This document shows, piece after piece, positions 34,531 to 43,260 of a stretch of DNA of 64,000 nt. The translations under genes and the position numbers were made by a program. The notes under the pieces are model-generated. The model saw nothing but the letters and a program-made list of their open reading frames with translations. It made no database searches and had not been told where the DNA came from. The DNA comes from Clostridium sp. CAG:793. GTDB lineage: Bacteria; Bacillota; Clostridia; TANB77; CAG-508. Within the stretch, counting starts at the first letter, position 1, and every line of letters starts with the position of its first letter. Where the stretch lies: assembly GCA_000433915.1 (NCBI GenBank), contig HF993639.1:62001-126000 (forward strand), written 5' to 3'.

Positions 34531-37500
34531 ATTTTAATGTATTTAAAAATTCTTTTGTTTCTTGTATCTCATTATTTTTTACTTTTAAAGTAATATATGG
34601 CTTTCCAGCTGCTGAAAATTGAATATTATTTTTATATTTTTTTAGTAATATTTCAATATTATCTCCATTAAATTCTGAGAATGTAAATACTATTCCCATT
34701 GGTCTTGATTGTATTTTTATGATGTTCTTTTCTCTTGCTATATTTTTTATTCTTGCAATTTCTATTAAATTTTCTACTTCAGATGGCATTTCTCCATATC
34801 TATCAATAATTTCATCTATTATGTTTTGTATATCATTTTCGTTTCTGCAATTTGCTATGTCTTGATATATCTCGATTTTCTGGCTTGGATCTTCAATGTA
34901 TTTTTCTGGAATGTATGATGATATATTTAGGTCTATTGTTATGTCTATATCTTCTTCTACTTTTTCTCCCTTTTCTTCTTTTACAACTTCATCTAGTAAT
35001 CTTTTATACATATCATATCCTACTTGCTCCATGTGACCGCTCTGTACTTCTCCAAATAAGCTTCCTGCACCTCTTATCTGCAAGTCTCTTGTTGCTATTT
35101 TAAATCCAGATCCGAATTCAGTAAATTCTTTAATTGCTTTTAGTCTCTGATTTGCATCTTCACTTATCATTTTATCTCTTCTGTATGTTATATATGCATA
35201 CGCTTGTCTATTGCTTCTTCCAACTCTTCCTCTAATCTGGTATAGCTGTGCTAATCCGAATCTATCTGCATTTTCTACAATTATTGTATTTGCATTAGGT
35301 ATATCTATTCCTGATTCTAGAATTGTGGTACATACCAGTACATTGGTTTTCTTCTCTACAAAGTCTTCCATTATTTCTTCTATTTCTTGACCTGTCATTT
35401 TTCCATGAGCAAACCCTACTCGTGCTTCTGGAACTAACTCTTCAATCTCAAGTGCTTTTGTTGCAATTGCTCCAACATTATTAAATATATAAAATACCTG
35501 ACCATCTCTTTCTAGTTCTTTGGTTATTGCTTCTCTTATAACTTCTTTGTCATATTCTAAAACATACGTCTGGATTGGCTTTCTATTATGTGGTGGTTCA
35601 TATATTACTGACATATCACGGATTCCTACTATTGACATTTGCAATGTTCTTGGAATTGGTGTAGCTGTCATAGTTAACACATCTATGCTTTCTTTATATT
35701 TCTTTATTTTTTCTTTTGACTTTACACCAAATCTTTGCTCTTCATCTATTATAAGCAGTCCTAAGTTGCTAAATTCCACGTCTTTGCTAAGCATTCTATG
35801 TGTTCCTATAACTATATCTGCATTTCCATATTTAAGTTTATGTATTGTTTCTTTTTGTTGTTTTGCTGTTCTAAATCTGTTTAGCAATTCTATACGTATA
35901 GGATATTCTTTCATTCTTTCCTTGAATTCTTGATATTGTTGGTTTGCTAGAATTGTTGTTGGAGCTAGATATGCTACTTGTTTTCCATCCATAACTGCTT
36001 TAAATGCGGCACGTATAGCAACTTCTGTTTTTCCGTATCCAACATCTCCACACAAAAGTCTATCCATTGGTTTATTGCTTTCCATGTCTTGTTTTACTTC
36101 TTTTATACATCTGATTTGGTCATCAGTTTCCTGATATGGAAAACTTGCTTCAAATTGTTTTTGCCAAGGTGTATCTTTTGAATATGCGTGACCTTTTGAA
36201 CGCTCTCTTTTTGCATATAATTCAATTAAATCTTTAGCAACTGCACGTAAATTTCCTTTTATTTTTGCTTTAGTTTCTTGCCATTCTTTAGTACCTAATT
36301 TGTTAAGCTTTACTCCACCTTCTTGACCTATATATTTTCTAACATTATCAAGATTTTCTGTTGGTACATACAAAACATCATCATCACGATATTTTAAGCA
36401 TATATAATCTTTAGTAACTCCATCATTTTCAATTGTTTTAACTCCTGTAAATACTGCTATTCCATGATTTCTATGAACTACTAAGTCTCCTACTTTAAGA
36501 TCAGCAAATACTATTTTTTCTGCATTTTTAAATGTGTCATTTGGTCTTTTTAATTTTCTCTTTCCTGTATTTAAAAATTCATCACTGCTTATTACTTCTA
36601 ATCCAGTTTGTTTGTTTTCAAATCCTGATGATAATGCTCCTGTTGCAATTATTATTTGACCTGGTTTTAGCAATATGTTATCTATCTCATCTACTTTGCT
36701 TGCATTTTCTATTTCTTTTGCTATTTTATCTCTATTAGCTTCATTTCCAGCTAGAATTATTACCTTTTTTTGATTTTGAGATGCTTCTTGTACTCCTGCC
36801 TCAAAGCTTTTCATGTCACCTTTAAATAAACTTATTTCTCTAAGTTCAAAATGACAATCTTCATTCACAGGCTTTAATTCATCTGCTTCTTTTAAATTAA
36901 TAACGTCATGTTTTTCTAAATTAAATTGAACAAGATTCTCTAATGCCTCTGGTATGATTCTTCCTTTTTCTAAGAGTTCTTTAGATAAATTTTTGTTATC
37001 TTCTTTGATTCCTTCTATTCGTTGTAATATTTTTTCTGGCTCATCAAAAAATGTTATATAATCTGTTGTGTAATCAAATAATGTTTGTTGGCTTTGATAA
37101 AATCTATTAAAATATTTGTCAATTTTATTAGTAAAATCTCCATTTCTAATTGCTTCAATATCTTCATGTACTGAAGATATTAATTCTTGGCTCTTTATAT
37201 TGGCTATTATATTTTCTATTCTTTTTGTGATTACATCAATTGTATCAACAAGTATTTCTTCTTTGGCTGGATATATATATAATTCTTTTATCATCTCTGT
37301 TGAACGCTGTGAAGTAATCTTGAATTTTCTTATAGAATCTATTTCATCTCCCCATAATTCTATTCTTACACCTTCATTTTCACAAAGTCCAATATCTATA
37401 ATGTCTCCCCTAATGCTAAATTCTGCTCTATTTTCAACTAGATTTTTTCTTTCATATCCTAATTTTACAAGTTTTTCTTTCATCACATCATTGGAAATTG

Positions 37501-37954
37501 TATCACCTTGTTTTAGATGTATTATCTCATTATATAAGTCTTCTTTTGCAGGCATTTTCTGCATTATTGCTTCTATTGTTGTTATTATTATTGGAGCCTT
37601 GTTTTGCATAATTTTGTTTAATACATCTATTCTGTTATATATAATATCATTGCTTTCTACATCATAATCATATATTGCAATTTCTCTTTTAGGAAATAAC
37701 ATAACATTATCGCAAAAGTATTGTAAATCCTTGCTTAGCTTTTGTGCTTGGAGTTCATTATATGTTACTATTAAAATTGGCTTTTTTTCTTCATTTTGTG
37801 TAAGCGCTACTATTGCACTTTTGGAAACGCAAACAAGACCCGATAATGTTATCGGGCTTTTTATTTTATTATTATCAGAATAATTCTTTTTGCAGAAATC
37901 ATTGAATTTCTGGTATTCTTTATCTTGAGATAAGTCTCTTAAAATATAATTCAT
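34529..37954 (-). CDS. mfd: Transcription-repair coupling factor
   Basis: A 1141-residue translocase that removes stalled RNA polymerase and recruits UvrA. The N-terminal UvrB-like module is followed by the CarD/RID RNA polymerase-interacting domain (LKVGDLVVHRNHGIAVF), the RecG-like helicase motor with Walker A GDVGYGKTE near residue 635, DEEQRFG and motif VI RGRVGRSNRQAYAY, and the C-terminal TRCF domain (YIPEKYIED). Length is typical. It follows the TSCPD gene by 23 bases and probably shares its promoter. Confidence 0.97.
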   Translation of the reverse strand: MNYILRDLSQDKEYQKFNDFCKKNYSDNNKIKSPITLSGLVCVSKSAIVALTQNEEKKPILIVTYNELQAQKLSKDLQYFCDNVMLFPKREIAIYDYDVESNDIIYNRIDVLNKIMQNKAPIIITTIEAIMQKMPAKEDLYNEIIHLKQGDTISNDVMKEKLVKLGYERKNLVENRAEFSIRGDIIDIGLCENEGVRIELWGDEIDSIRKFKITSQRSTEMIKELYIYPAKEEILVDTIDVITKRIENIIANIKSQELISSVHEDIEAIRNGDFTNKIDKYFNRFYQSQQTLFDYTTDYITFFDEPEKILQRIEGIKEDNKNLSKELLEKGRIIPEALENLVQFNLEKHDVINLKEADELKPVNEDCHFELREISLFKGDMKSFEAGVQEASQNQKKVIILAGNEANRDKIAKEIENASKVDEIDNILLKPGQIIIATGALSSGFENKQTGLEVISSDEFLNTGKRKLKRPNDTFKNAEKIVFADLKVGDLVVHRNHGIAVFTGVKTIENDGVTKDYICLKYRDDDVLYVPTENLDNVRKYIGQEGGVKLNKLGTKEWQETKAKIKGNLRAVAKDLIELYAKRERSKGHAYSKDTPWQKQFEASFPYQETDDQIRCIKEVKQDMESNKPMDRLLCGDVGYGKTEVAIRAAFKAVMDGKQVAYLAPTTILANQQYQEFKERMKEYPIRIELLNRFRTAKQQKETIHKLKYGNADIVIGTHRMLSKDVEFSNLGLLIIDEEQRFGVKSKEKIKKYKESIDVLTMTATPIPRTLQMSIVGIRDMSVIYEPPHNRKPIQTYVLEYDKEVIREAITKELERDGQVFYIFNNVGAIATKALEIEELVPEARVGFAHGKMTGQEIEEIMEDFVEKKTNVLVCTTILESGIDIPNANTIIVENADRFGLAQLYQIRGRVGRSNRQAYAYITYRRDKMISEDANQRLKAIKEFTEFGSGFKIATRDLQIRGAGSLFGEVQSGHMEQVGYDMYKRLLDEVVKEEKGEKVEEDIDITIDLNISSYIPEKYIEDPSQKIEIYQDIANCRNENDIQNIIDEIIDRYGEMPSEVENLIEIARIKNIAREKNIIKIQSRPMGIVFTFSEFNGDNIEILLKKYKNNIQFSAAGKPYITLKVKNNEIQETKEFLNTLK

Positions 37955-37977
37955 TTTATTCCTCTTTTATTTAAATT

Positions 37978-38229
37978 TTATGCTTGTTTTTTGTATTGTT
38001 CTAATGCTTTAGCTATTTGATCCGGGCATGATGTTGGTTTAAATCCACATTTTATCCCATTAAGTCTCTCAATTACTTCATCAACTGTTCTTCCTTTTAC
38101 AAGATTTGCTATTCCTTGTAAATTTCCTGAACATCCACCTATTACTTTTAGATCTTTAACTATTCCATTTTCTATATCTATTACAATTTCTTGTGAACAT
38201 ACTCCTTGTGGTCTATATCTATATTCCAT
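37978..38229 (-). CDS. TSCPD domain-containing small protein
   Basis: An 83-residue protein of the clostridial TSCPD/TIGR03905 family. The family name motif TSCPDQIA is at the C-terminus, and the Q-G-V-C-S and GGCSGNLQGI segments carry conserved cysteines. The same fold occurs at the C-terminus of B12-dependent ribonucleotide reductases. The cysteines suggest metal binding or redox chemistry, but the function of the stand-alone protein is not known. It precedes mfd on the same strand. Confidence 0.9.
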   Translation of the reverse strand: MEYRYRPQGVCSQEIVIDIENGIVKDLKVIGGCSGNLQGIANLVKGRTVDEVIERLNGIKCGFKPTSCPDQIAKALEQYKKQA

Positions 38230-38267
38230 TTTATATTTCCTTTCTATTTTATAGTATCATCTTTTTT

Positions 38268-38296
38268 ATAATATCACTTTTTCTTTGAAAAATCAA
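38268..38296 (-). promoter_or_regulatory. Promoter of the TSCPD-mfd unit
   Basis: Minus strand: -35 TTGATT (plus 38291-38296), 17-bp spacer ending TGA, -10 TATTAT (plus 38268-38273). Confidence 0.62.
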
Positions 38297-38343
38297 TTTT
38301 AATTTTTTAGTATTTTTTCTTTTCTGTGGCATACACATTTATC

Positions 38344-39372
38344 ATGAAAATTATTGTTTTTGTTAAAAGAAATTTATTTGCTATTGTGTTTTTATTATTT
38401 GTAATATTCCTTGTTGTATTCTCTAATTCTAGCTTATTAGCAACTAAAAAAGGTTTAAATTTATGGGCTAATAATGTTGTTCCTAGTTTATTTCCTTTTT
38501 TGGTTGCTGCTCAGCTACTTTCACATACTAATTTTATATATTATTTAAGTAAACTTTGCAATTCATATATGAAGCCTTTATTTAATGTTCCTGGTATTGG
38601 TGCTTTTCCTTTTATAATGGGTATTATTAGTGGATATCCTGTTGGTGCTAAAATTATATCTAGTCTTTATTCTAATCATGATTGTACTAAAAATGAGGCT
38701 GAACGTATGCTATGTTTTTGCAATAATTCTGGGCCTCTATTTATATTAGGGACTGTTGGAAATGGATTCTATGGTAGTTCAATTATAGGATATATATTGC
38801 TTCTTACACATATATTAGCTTCAATTATTGTTGGTATTATATTGGGACATTTCTCTAAATTCAAATTTAAATCAACTTCTGATAAGCAATTACATTCTAA
38901 TCCTAACTTAGAAAATGTTAACATTAATAATTTAGGAGAAGTTCTTGGAAATAGTATTATTAATAGTATAAAAACAATTCTTGTTATTGGTGGTTTTGTT
39001 ACTCTTTTTTCTGTTATTCTTTCAATTTTGGGTAAAACAAAACTACTTGTTATTATAGCGTCTCCAATTTCTAAGTTATTACATATAAATTCAAATATTG
39101 TTGTTGGATTTATCTCTGGAATTATTGAATTTACTAATGGTTTAAGTATGATATCTTCTGTTCATTTAAAAAATTTATCAATTAATGTATGTGTATCTGC
39201 CTTTATTCTCGGATTTGGTGGAATATCTGTACTGTTACAAACTCTAAGTATTATTAGTAAGTCAAAACTTTCAATTAAACCATATATTTTAGGTAAGGTA
39301 CTTCAAGGCATTATTGCTAGTTTTCTTACTTTTATGATTTTTAAAATTCCATTTTTTAATTTGGACATATAA
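38344..39372 (+). CDS. Sporulation integral membrane protein YlbJ-like
   Basis: A 342-residue polytopic protein with about eight hydrophobic segments, of the YlbJ (nucleoside-recognition/Gate-like) family. Family segments are GLNLWANNVVPSLFPFLVA, FIMGIISGYPVGAKI, LCFCNNSGPLFILGTVG and IIEFTNGLSMIS. YlbJ is needed for spore cortex formation in B. subtilis, but homologs occur in clostridia whose sporulation is unproven. The ATG at 38344 and a GTG at 38326 are both possible; neither has a clear ribosome-binding site. It lies divergent from the TSCPD gene. Confidence 0.88.
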   Translation: MKIIVFVKRNLFAIVFLLFVIFLVVFSNSSLLATKKGLNLWANNVVPSLFPFLVAAQLLSHTNFIYYLSKLCNSYMKPLFNVPGIGAFPFIMGIISGYPVGAKIISSLYSNHDCTKNEAERMLCFCNNSGPLFILGTVGNGFYGSSIIGYILLLTHILASIIVGIILGHFSKFKFKSTSDKQLHSNPNLENVNINNLGEVLGNSIINSIKTILVIGGFVTLFSVILSILGKTKLLVIIASPISKLLHINSNIVVGFISGIIEFTNGLSMISSVHLKNLSINVCVSAFILGFGGISVLLQTLSIISKSKLSIKPYILGKVLQGIIASFLTFMIFKIPFFNLDI

Positions 39373-39407
39373 TTTTTCGTCAATGTATGGCTTTTTGACA
39401 ATTATTG

Positions 39408-39416
39408 TGATATAAT
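39408..39416 (+). promoter_or_regulatory. Extended -10 promoter for the DUF4364 gene
   Basis: TGA followed by TATAAT at 39411-39416. A TTGACA just upstream (39395-39400) is too close to serve as -35, so this would be an extended -10 type. Confidence 0.45.
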
Positions 39417-39451
39417 GTGGTTAGTTTTTTAGTATTAAGGAGGATTTTACT

Positions 39452-40003
39452 TTGAAGATAACTTCTGATAGCGAAACTCTTGCTGAAAACAAAGTACTAA
39501 TTTTATATGTTTTAAGCAATGTGAATAAGCCAATTACAAATGATGCTTTATATAGTATAATTTCATCTGCTGTTGATCTTAATTATTTCTATTTTCAGCA
39601 GTTTCTTTTAGATTTAATTGAAGTTAAATATGTTGTCTGCTTTGAAAAGGAAACTCAATCAGTTTATGAAATTACTGACGCAGGGCGAAATACTCTTGAT
39701 TTAACTCTTGATATTCTTCCTGGAATTATTAAACTTAAGGTTGATACTAATTTTAAAAGTAGCATGGAATCTTTTGAAAATGCTCAATCTATTATTGCTG
39801 AGTTTACTCCTAAAAGTGAAAGTGAATATGAAGTTCAGTGTAAAATAGTTGAAGATGGTGAAGTTGTTTTTGAAGTTAAGACATTTGCTTATTCAAGAGA
39901 GCAAGCTCAAAACATAGTTCAGAATTGGAAATCTCATGCTAATAATTTATACCCACAAATACTTGATATTCTTGTTAAAAATAATAATAATTCAGATAAA
40001 TAA
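39452..40003 (+). CDS. DUF4364 family winged-helix protein
   Basis: A 183-residue protein of the clostridial DUF4364 family. The N-terminal part looks like a winged helix (ENKVLILYVLSNVNKPITNDALYSII, followed by a YEITDAGRNTL wing). The C-terminal half is a beta-rich ligand- or partner-binding domain (EYEVQCKIVEDGEVVFEVKTFA). The start is TTG at 39452, supported by AAGGAGG at the right distance. A transcription regulator is likely by fold, but targets are unknown. It forms a single unit with a bidirectional terminator shared with proS. Confidence 0.9.
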   Translation: MKITSDSETLAENKVLILYVLSNVNKPITNDALYSIISSAVDLNYFYFQQFLLDLIEVKYVVCFEKETQSVYEITDAGRNTLDLTLDILPGIIKLKVDTNFKSSMESFENAQSIIAEFTPKSESEYEVQCKIVEDGEVVFEVKTFAYSREQAQNIVQNWKSHANNLYPQILDILVKNNNNSDK

Positions 40004-40007
40004 AAAA

Positions 40008-40034
40008 GCGAATCTAAAAAGATTCGCTTTATTT
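40008..40034. terminator. Bidirectional terminator between DUF4364 and proS
   Basis: AAAGCGAATC, loop TAAAAA, GATTCGCTTT, flanked by A and T residues on both sides. Confidence 0.88.
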
Positions 40035-41303
40035 ATTGCATATTTCCATTACATTTTCAATATCTACAACTTCTTTTTCACCTGTTTTTAAATTCTCAAG
40101 TTCTACTTTTCCATTTTCTACTTTGTCTCCTAATATTGCCATATATGGTGTTCCAAGAATCTTGCAATCTTTTATTTTTGATCCAAATGTTACAGTAGTT
40201 CTATCATCTAATATTGCTTTTCCCTGTGCCATATCATATAGTTTCATTGCATCTTTTACTTTTTCTTCGTTTTCCATTTTAGGAACAATCTGTATTGTAT
40301 ATGGTGCAATTTCTTTTGGTAATGCTATACCTGTTACTTTACCTTGAGCATCTTTTGTAACTGATGCTTCATATATTGCAGCTACTAGTCTTGATACTCC
40401 TATTCCATAGCATCCCATGTAATAAGGCTTTTCTTTTCCATCTTGGTCTATGAAGTTTGCATTCATTGCTTCTGAATATCGTGTTCCTAATTGAAATATG
40501 TGTCCTATTTCTATTGATTTTGTTTGTCTTAATTTTGATATATCTGTTATTCCATATTCATTTTTTAAATATTCTGCATAGTCTGGTCTTTCTAATATTT
40601 CTGTGTTTAGTGCTGTTCCTGTCTCTTCATCATATAGAATTGTATCTTCTCCAATTGGTGATATTAGCATAAATTCTTCACTCTTTTTTCCACCCATTGC
40701 ACCATTGTCAGCAACTACTGGGATTATCTTCATTCCTACTCTTTTAGCAATTTCTAGATATGCATCTCTAACTTTCTTATATGATATTTCTAATCCTTCT
40801 AAGTCTTTGTCAAAGCTATATGCGTCCATCATTAAAAATGATTTTCCTCTTAATAAATATCCTCTTGTACGTATTTCATTTCTGTATTTTTCGCCAATTT
40901 GATAATAGGTTGCTGGCATGTGTTTGTATGATTTTAGTTTTTCTCTTGCAAACTCTACTACTGCTTCTTCAGCTGTTGGTGCTAAACAAAATTCTCCTTT
41001 GTCTGATTCTACTGTTAGCATCACACCTTCTTCTATATATTTGTCCCATCTTCCTGATTTCTTCCAAATTGTATCTGGTTGTAATGTTGGTAATTGTACT
41101 TCTATGCATCCTGCTTTATTTAATTCTTCTTGGATTATTCTTTCTAAATTTCTTTTCACTAACATTACAATATTGTTATATCCATATATTCCTGTGCCGT
41201 ATTGCACTAATTGTCCTGATTGTAATAACATATCCTGTGCTGGATACATTTCATCTAGGTTGTTTACTCTCATTGTTCCAATTCCTGATTGTGATAATTT
41301 CAT
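40029..41303 (-). CDS. proS: Proline-tRNA ligase, short form without editing insert
   Basis: A 424-residue class II synthetase. Motif 2 (YRNEIRTRGYLLRGKSFLMMDAYSF), motif 3 (GCYGIGVSRLVAAI) and the C-terminal anticodon-binding domain (IQIVPKMENEE) are clear. The usual bacterial enzyme is about 570 residues with an INS editing domain between motifs 2 and 3; here that region is too short to hold it, so cis-editing of Ala-tRNA-Pro is probably absent. I chose the ATG at 41303, one base after the scpB stop, because AGAAGGAGAG lies before it. Translational coupling to scpB is likely. Confidence 0.94.
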   Translation of the reverse strand: MKLSQSGIGTMRVNNLDEMYPAQDMLLQSGQLVQYGTGIYGYNNIVMLVKRNLERIIQEELNKAGCIEVQLPTLQPDTIWKKSGRWDKYIEEGVMLTVESDKGEFCLAPTAEEAVVEFAREKLKSYKHMPATYYQIGEKYRNEIRTRGYLLRGKSFLMMDAYSFDKDLEGLEISYKKVRDAYLEIAKRVGMKIIPVVADNGAMGGKKSEEFMLISPIGEDTILYDEETGTALNTEILERPDYAEYLKNEYGITDISKLRQTKSIEIGHIFQLGTRYSEAMNANFIDQDGKEKPYYMGCYGIGVSRLVAAIYEASVTKDAQGKVTGIALPKEIAPYTIQIVPKMENEEKVKDAMKLYDMAQGKAILDDRTTVTFGSKIKDCKILGTPYMAILGDKVENGKVELENLKTGEKEVVDIENVMEICNK

Positions 41304-41304
41304 T

Positions 41305-41931
41305 TTATATCTCTCCTTCTGATTCTTCACTCTTGATTTGCTCTTTATTTTCTTCTTCTATTTCTTTTTTCGGTTCTGGCTCTATTTCATCTATTACAAC
41401 TTGCCTATTACTATCTAATTTATATCTAGGCAAAGTTGGAAGTTCTTTTATATTATGTAACCCGAACATTTTCAAAAATTCATCATTTGTTTTATACGTC
41501 ATTGGTCTTCCTGGTAAATCAGCTTTTCCTGATTGTTCTATTAAATTATACTCTAATAGCCTATACACTGTTCCACTTGAATCTACACCTCTTATTGAAT
41601 CAATATCTGCTTTAGTAATTCTTGGATTATATGCTATTATTGCTAATACTTCAAGTGACGCTTGTGATAGTGTTGGTGCTGTTCTTTTGTCAAATGCAGG
41701 ATATAAGTATTCATAATATTCTTTTTTTGATGATAATTGATATCCATCATTTACTCTTATTATCTCTATTCCTCTTGATTCTGCTTGATATTCTTGAATC
41801 ATTTCTGATAGTAGTGATATTATTTCGTCTTCACCTAATTCTAATATTGACATTAATTCTTTTGTCTTTACTATTCTTCCAGTGCTAAATAATATTGCTT
41901 CTATTATTCCTTTAGCCTTTTCTCTGTCCAT
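41305..41931 (-). CDS. scpB: Segregation and condensation protein B
   Basis: A 208-residue protein with two winged-helix domains that works with ScpA and SMC in chromosome condensation. Typical segments are IEAILFSTGRIVKTKEL, ALSQ-like TLSQASLEVLAIIAYNPRITKADIDSIRGVDSS and YKTNDEFLKMFGLHNIKELP. The C-terminus is a long acidic tail. scpA is not adjacent in this window. I chose the ATG at 41931 (GGAAGG before it) over an ATG at 41946 that lacks a site. It starts the scpB-proS unit. Confidence 0.95.
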   Translation of the reverse strand: MDREKAKGIIEAILFSTGRIVKTKELMSILELGEDEIISLLSEMIQEYQAESRGIEIIRVNDGYQLSSKKEYYEYLYPAFDKRTAPTLSQASLEVLAIIAYNPRITKADIDSIRGVDSSGTVYRLLEYNLIEQSGKADLPGRPMTYKTNDEFLKMFGLHNIKELPTLPRYKLDSNRQVVIDEIEPEPKKEIEEENKEQIKSEESEGEI

Positions 41932-41965
41932 GTTTTTTCCTTCCATTTTCGCTACTTTTGATAAT

Positions 41966-41995
41966 ATTATAGCACCCCTCAGCTAATACGGTCAA
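41966..41995 (-). promoter_or_regulatory. Promoter of the scpB-proS unit
   Basis: Minus strand: -35 TTGACC (plus 41990-41995), 18-bp spacer ending TGC, -10 TATAAT (plus 41966-41971), an extended -10 form. Confidence 0.7.
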
Positions 41996-42060
41996 GAAAT
42001 TTTTAATTTTATCTTGATTTTATTTTTCTTTTGTGTTATTATAATTGTGGTGGTGATATT

Positions 42061-42240
42061 ATGATGGAAGAAAAAGAAGAAATTAAAAAAAGTGAAAGAA
42101 TTGAAATTGTCCAAGGCGATTCTCATAACTTAAATATTTCTGATGTTAGAGATAATCTAACCTTTGAAGTTCATGATAATGATGCTACCAAAAAGGGCGA
42201 AATCATAGTTCCTGAAAATCAGAGAACTACTCCTACATAA
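42061..42240 (+). CDS. Small acidic protein of unknown function
   Basis: A 59-residue acidic, hydrophilic protein with a glutamate/lysine-rich start and a middle segment (IEIVQGDSHNLNISDVRDNLTFEV) that could form a beta hairpin. No family recognised. The start is one of two adjacent ATGs at 42061 and 42064; GGTGGTGA lies upstream. A TATAAT at 42040-42045 would give a very short leader. The open frame upstream of 42061 contains the promoter, so it is not used. A terminator follows directly. It is a single unit between the divergent scpB unit and the convergent ROK kinase. Confidence 0.6.
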   Translation: MMEEKEEIKKSERIEIVQGDSHNLNISDVRDNLTFEVHDNDATKKGEIIVPENQRTTPT

Positions 42241-42254
42241 TTCAAATGATTACC

Positions 42255-42288
42255 AAAAAAACCTAGACAAGTTATTGCCTAGGTTTTT
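42255..42288. terminator. Bidirectional terminator between 42061-42240 and the ROK gene
   Basis: AAAACCTAG and CTAGGTTTT arms with A/T runs on both sides; an inner CAAG/TTG pairing extends the stem. Confidence 0.82.
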
Positions 42289-42294
42289 GCGTTA

Positions 42295-43200
42295 TTATAA
42301 TACTGATCCTATGATTCCTGCATCATTTTTTAGCTTTGCACTTATTAGTTCTATATTATCATCTTTGTTAAATAGATAGTCTTTTAATTTTATTTTTAAT
42401 CGTGGAATAAAGATATCATCATAATATGAGAAACTGCCTCCAAAGCATATTGCTTCTGGTTCGAAAATATTAATTATATTTGAAATTCCTATTGCTACAT
42501 TTTCTATATATTCGTCTATTATATTTGAGACATTTTCGTCATTTATATTTTTTCGTATATAATTTTGAATTTCCTCTGATTGCATATCTTTATCTAGTTT
42601 TAATTGTTCTATAACAGTTTGTTTTAATCTTTTCATTGAGGCATAAGTTTCAAAGCACCCTTTTTTTCCGCAGTTGCATTCTCTTCCATTTTTCTCAATT
42701 ACCATGTGTCCAAATTCAAAACCAGGATTTTTATATGGTTTTAGTAATTTATTGTCCATAAATACTGCACTTCCTACACCTGTTCCTATACACAAGAATA
42801 CACAGTCTTTGTATTTTTTAAGTGCACCATATTCTTTTTCGCCTAATCCAGCACATTTTCCGTCATTTCTTATTGTTACTTTGGTATTGTATTCTTTAGT
42901 AAGTATTGTTCCTAGATTGTATTCATCTATATGTAAGTTTACTAAATTTCTGATTGATGTTTCACTTGGACTTCCTGGTACTGCTATACCTATTCTTGAT
43001 ATGTTACTTGGTGTATAATCATGTCTTTGTAATAATACTTTTATTTCGTTTTTTATGATGTCTAATATTATTTCTTTTGCTCTCGATTCAGTTTGAATAT
43101 CTGATAACAAAATATCCCTAGTTTCTTTTCCTATTATAGCCCCATCTTTAACTATTCCTGTCGCAATATGGCTTCCACCTATATCTATTCCTATTTTCAT
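42295..43200 (-). CDS. ROK family sugar kinase (glucokinase-like)
   Basis: A 301-residue ROK kinase. The ATP-binding IGIDIGGSHIATGIV motif starts the protein. The sugar-binding and catalytic GTGVGSAVFMD region and the ROK zinc motif C-x-C-G-x-x-G-C-x-E (CNCGKKGCFET) are present. No helix-turn-helix is fused, so it is an enzyme, not a NagC-type repressor. Glucose, allose or N-acetylated hexosamines are possible substrates; sequence alone does not decide. It follows the pilus operon and its terminator. Confidence 0.92.
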   Translation of the reverse strand: MKIGIDIGGSHIATGIVKDGAIIGKETRDILLSDIQTESRAKEIILDIIKNEIKVLLQRHDYTPSNISRIGIAVPGSPSETSIRNLVNLHIDEYNLGTILTKEYNTKVTIRNDGKCAGLGEKEYGALKKYKDCVFLCIGTGVGSAVFMDNKLLKPYKNPGFEFGHMVIEKNGRECNCGKKGCFETYASMKRLKQTVIEQLKLDKDMQSEEIQNYIRKNINDENVSNIIDEYIENVAIGISNIINIFEPEAICFGGSFSYYDDIFIPRLKIKLKDYLFNKDDNIELISAKLKNDAGIIGSVL

Positions 43201-43223
43201 TTTTGTTTTCCTTTCTTTATTAG

Positions 43224-43258
43224 AAAAAGGAATCTCCTATCTCGGAAATTCCTTTTTA
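43224..43258 (-). terminator. Terminator of the type IV pilus operon
   Basis: On the minus strand AAAAAGGAATTTCC pairs with GGAGATTCCTTTTT (one mismatch) and ends in a T run, right after pilC. Confidence 0.8.
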
Positions 43259-43260
43259 TT

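Noticed and set aside
37116..37667. Plus-strand frame of 183 codons inside mfd
   Set aside because: Antisense shadow of the Mfd N-terminal module with a Ser/Ile-rich composition.
40781..41716. Plus-strand frame of 311 codons across proS and scpB
   Set aside because: Leucine-rich shadow typical of the complement of AT-rich genes; both real genes on the other strand are clearly conserved.
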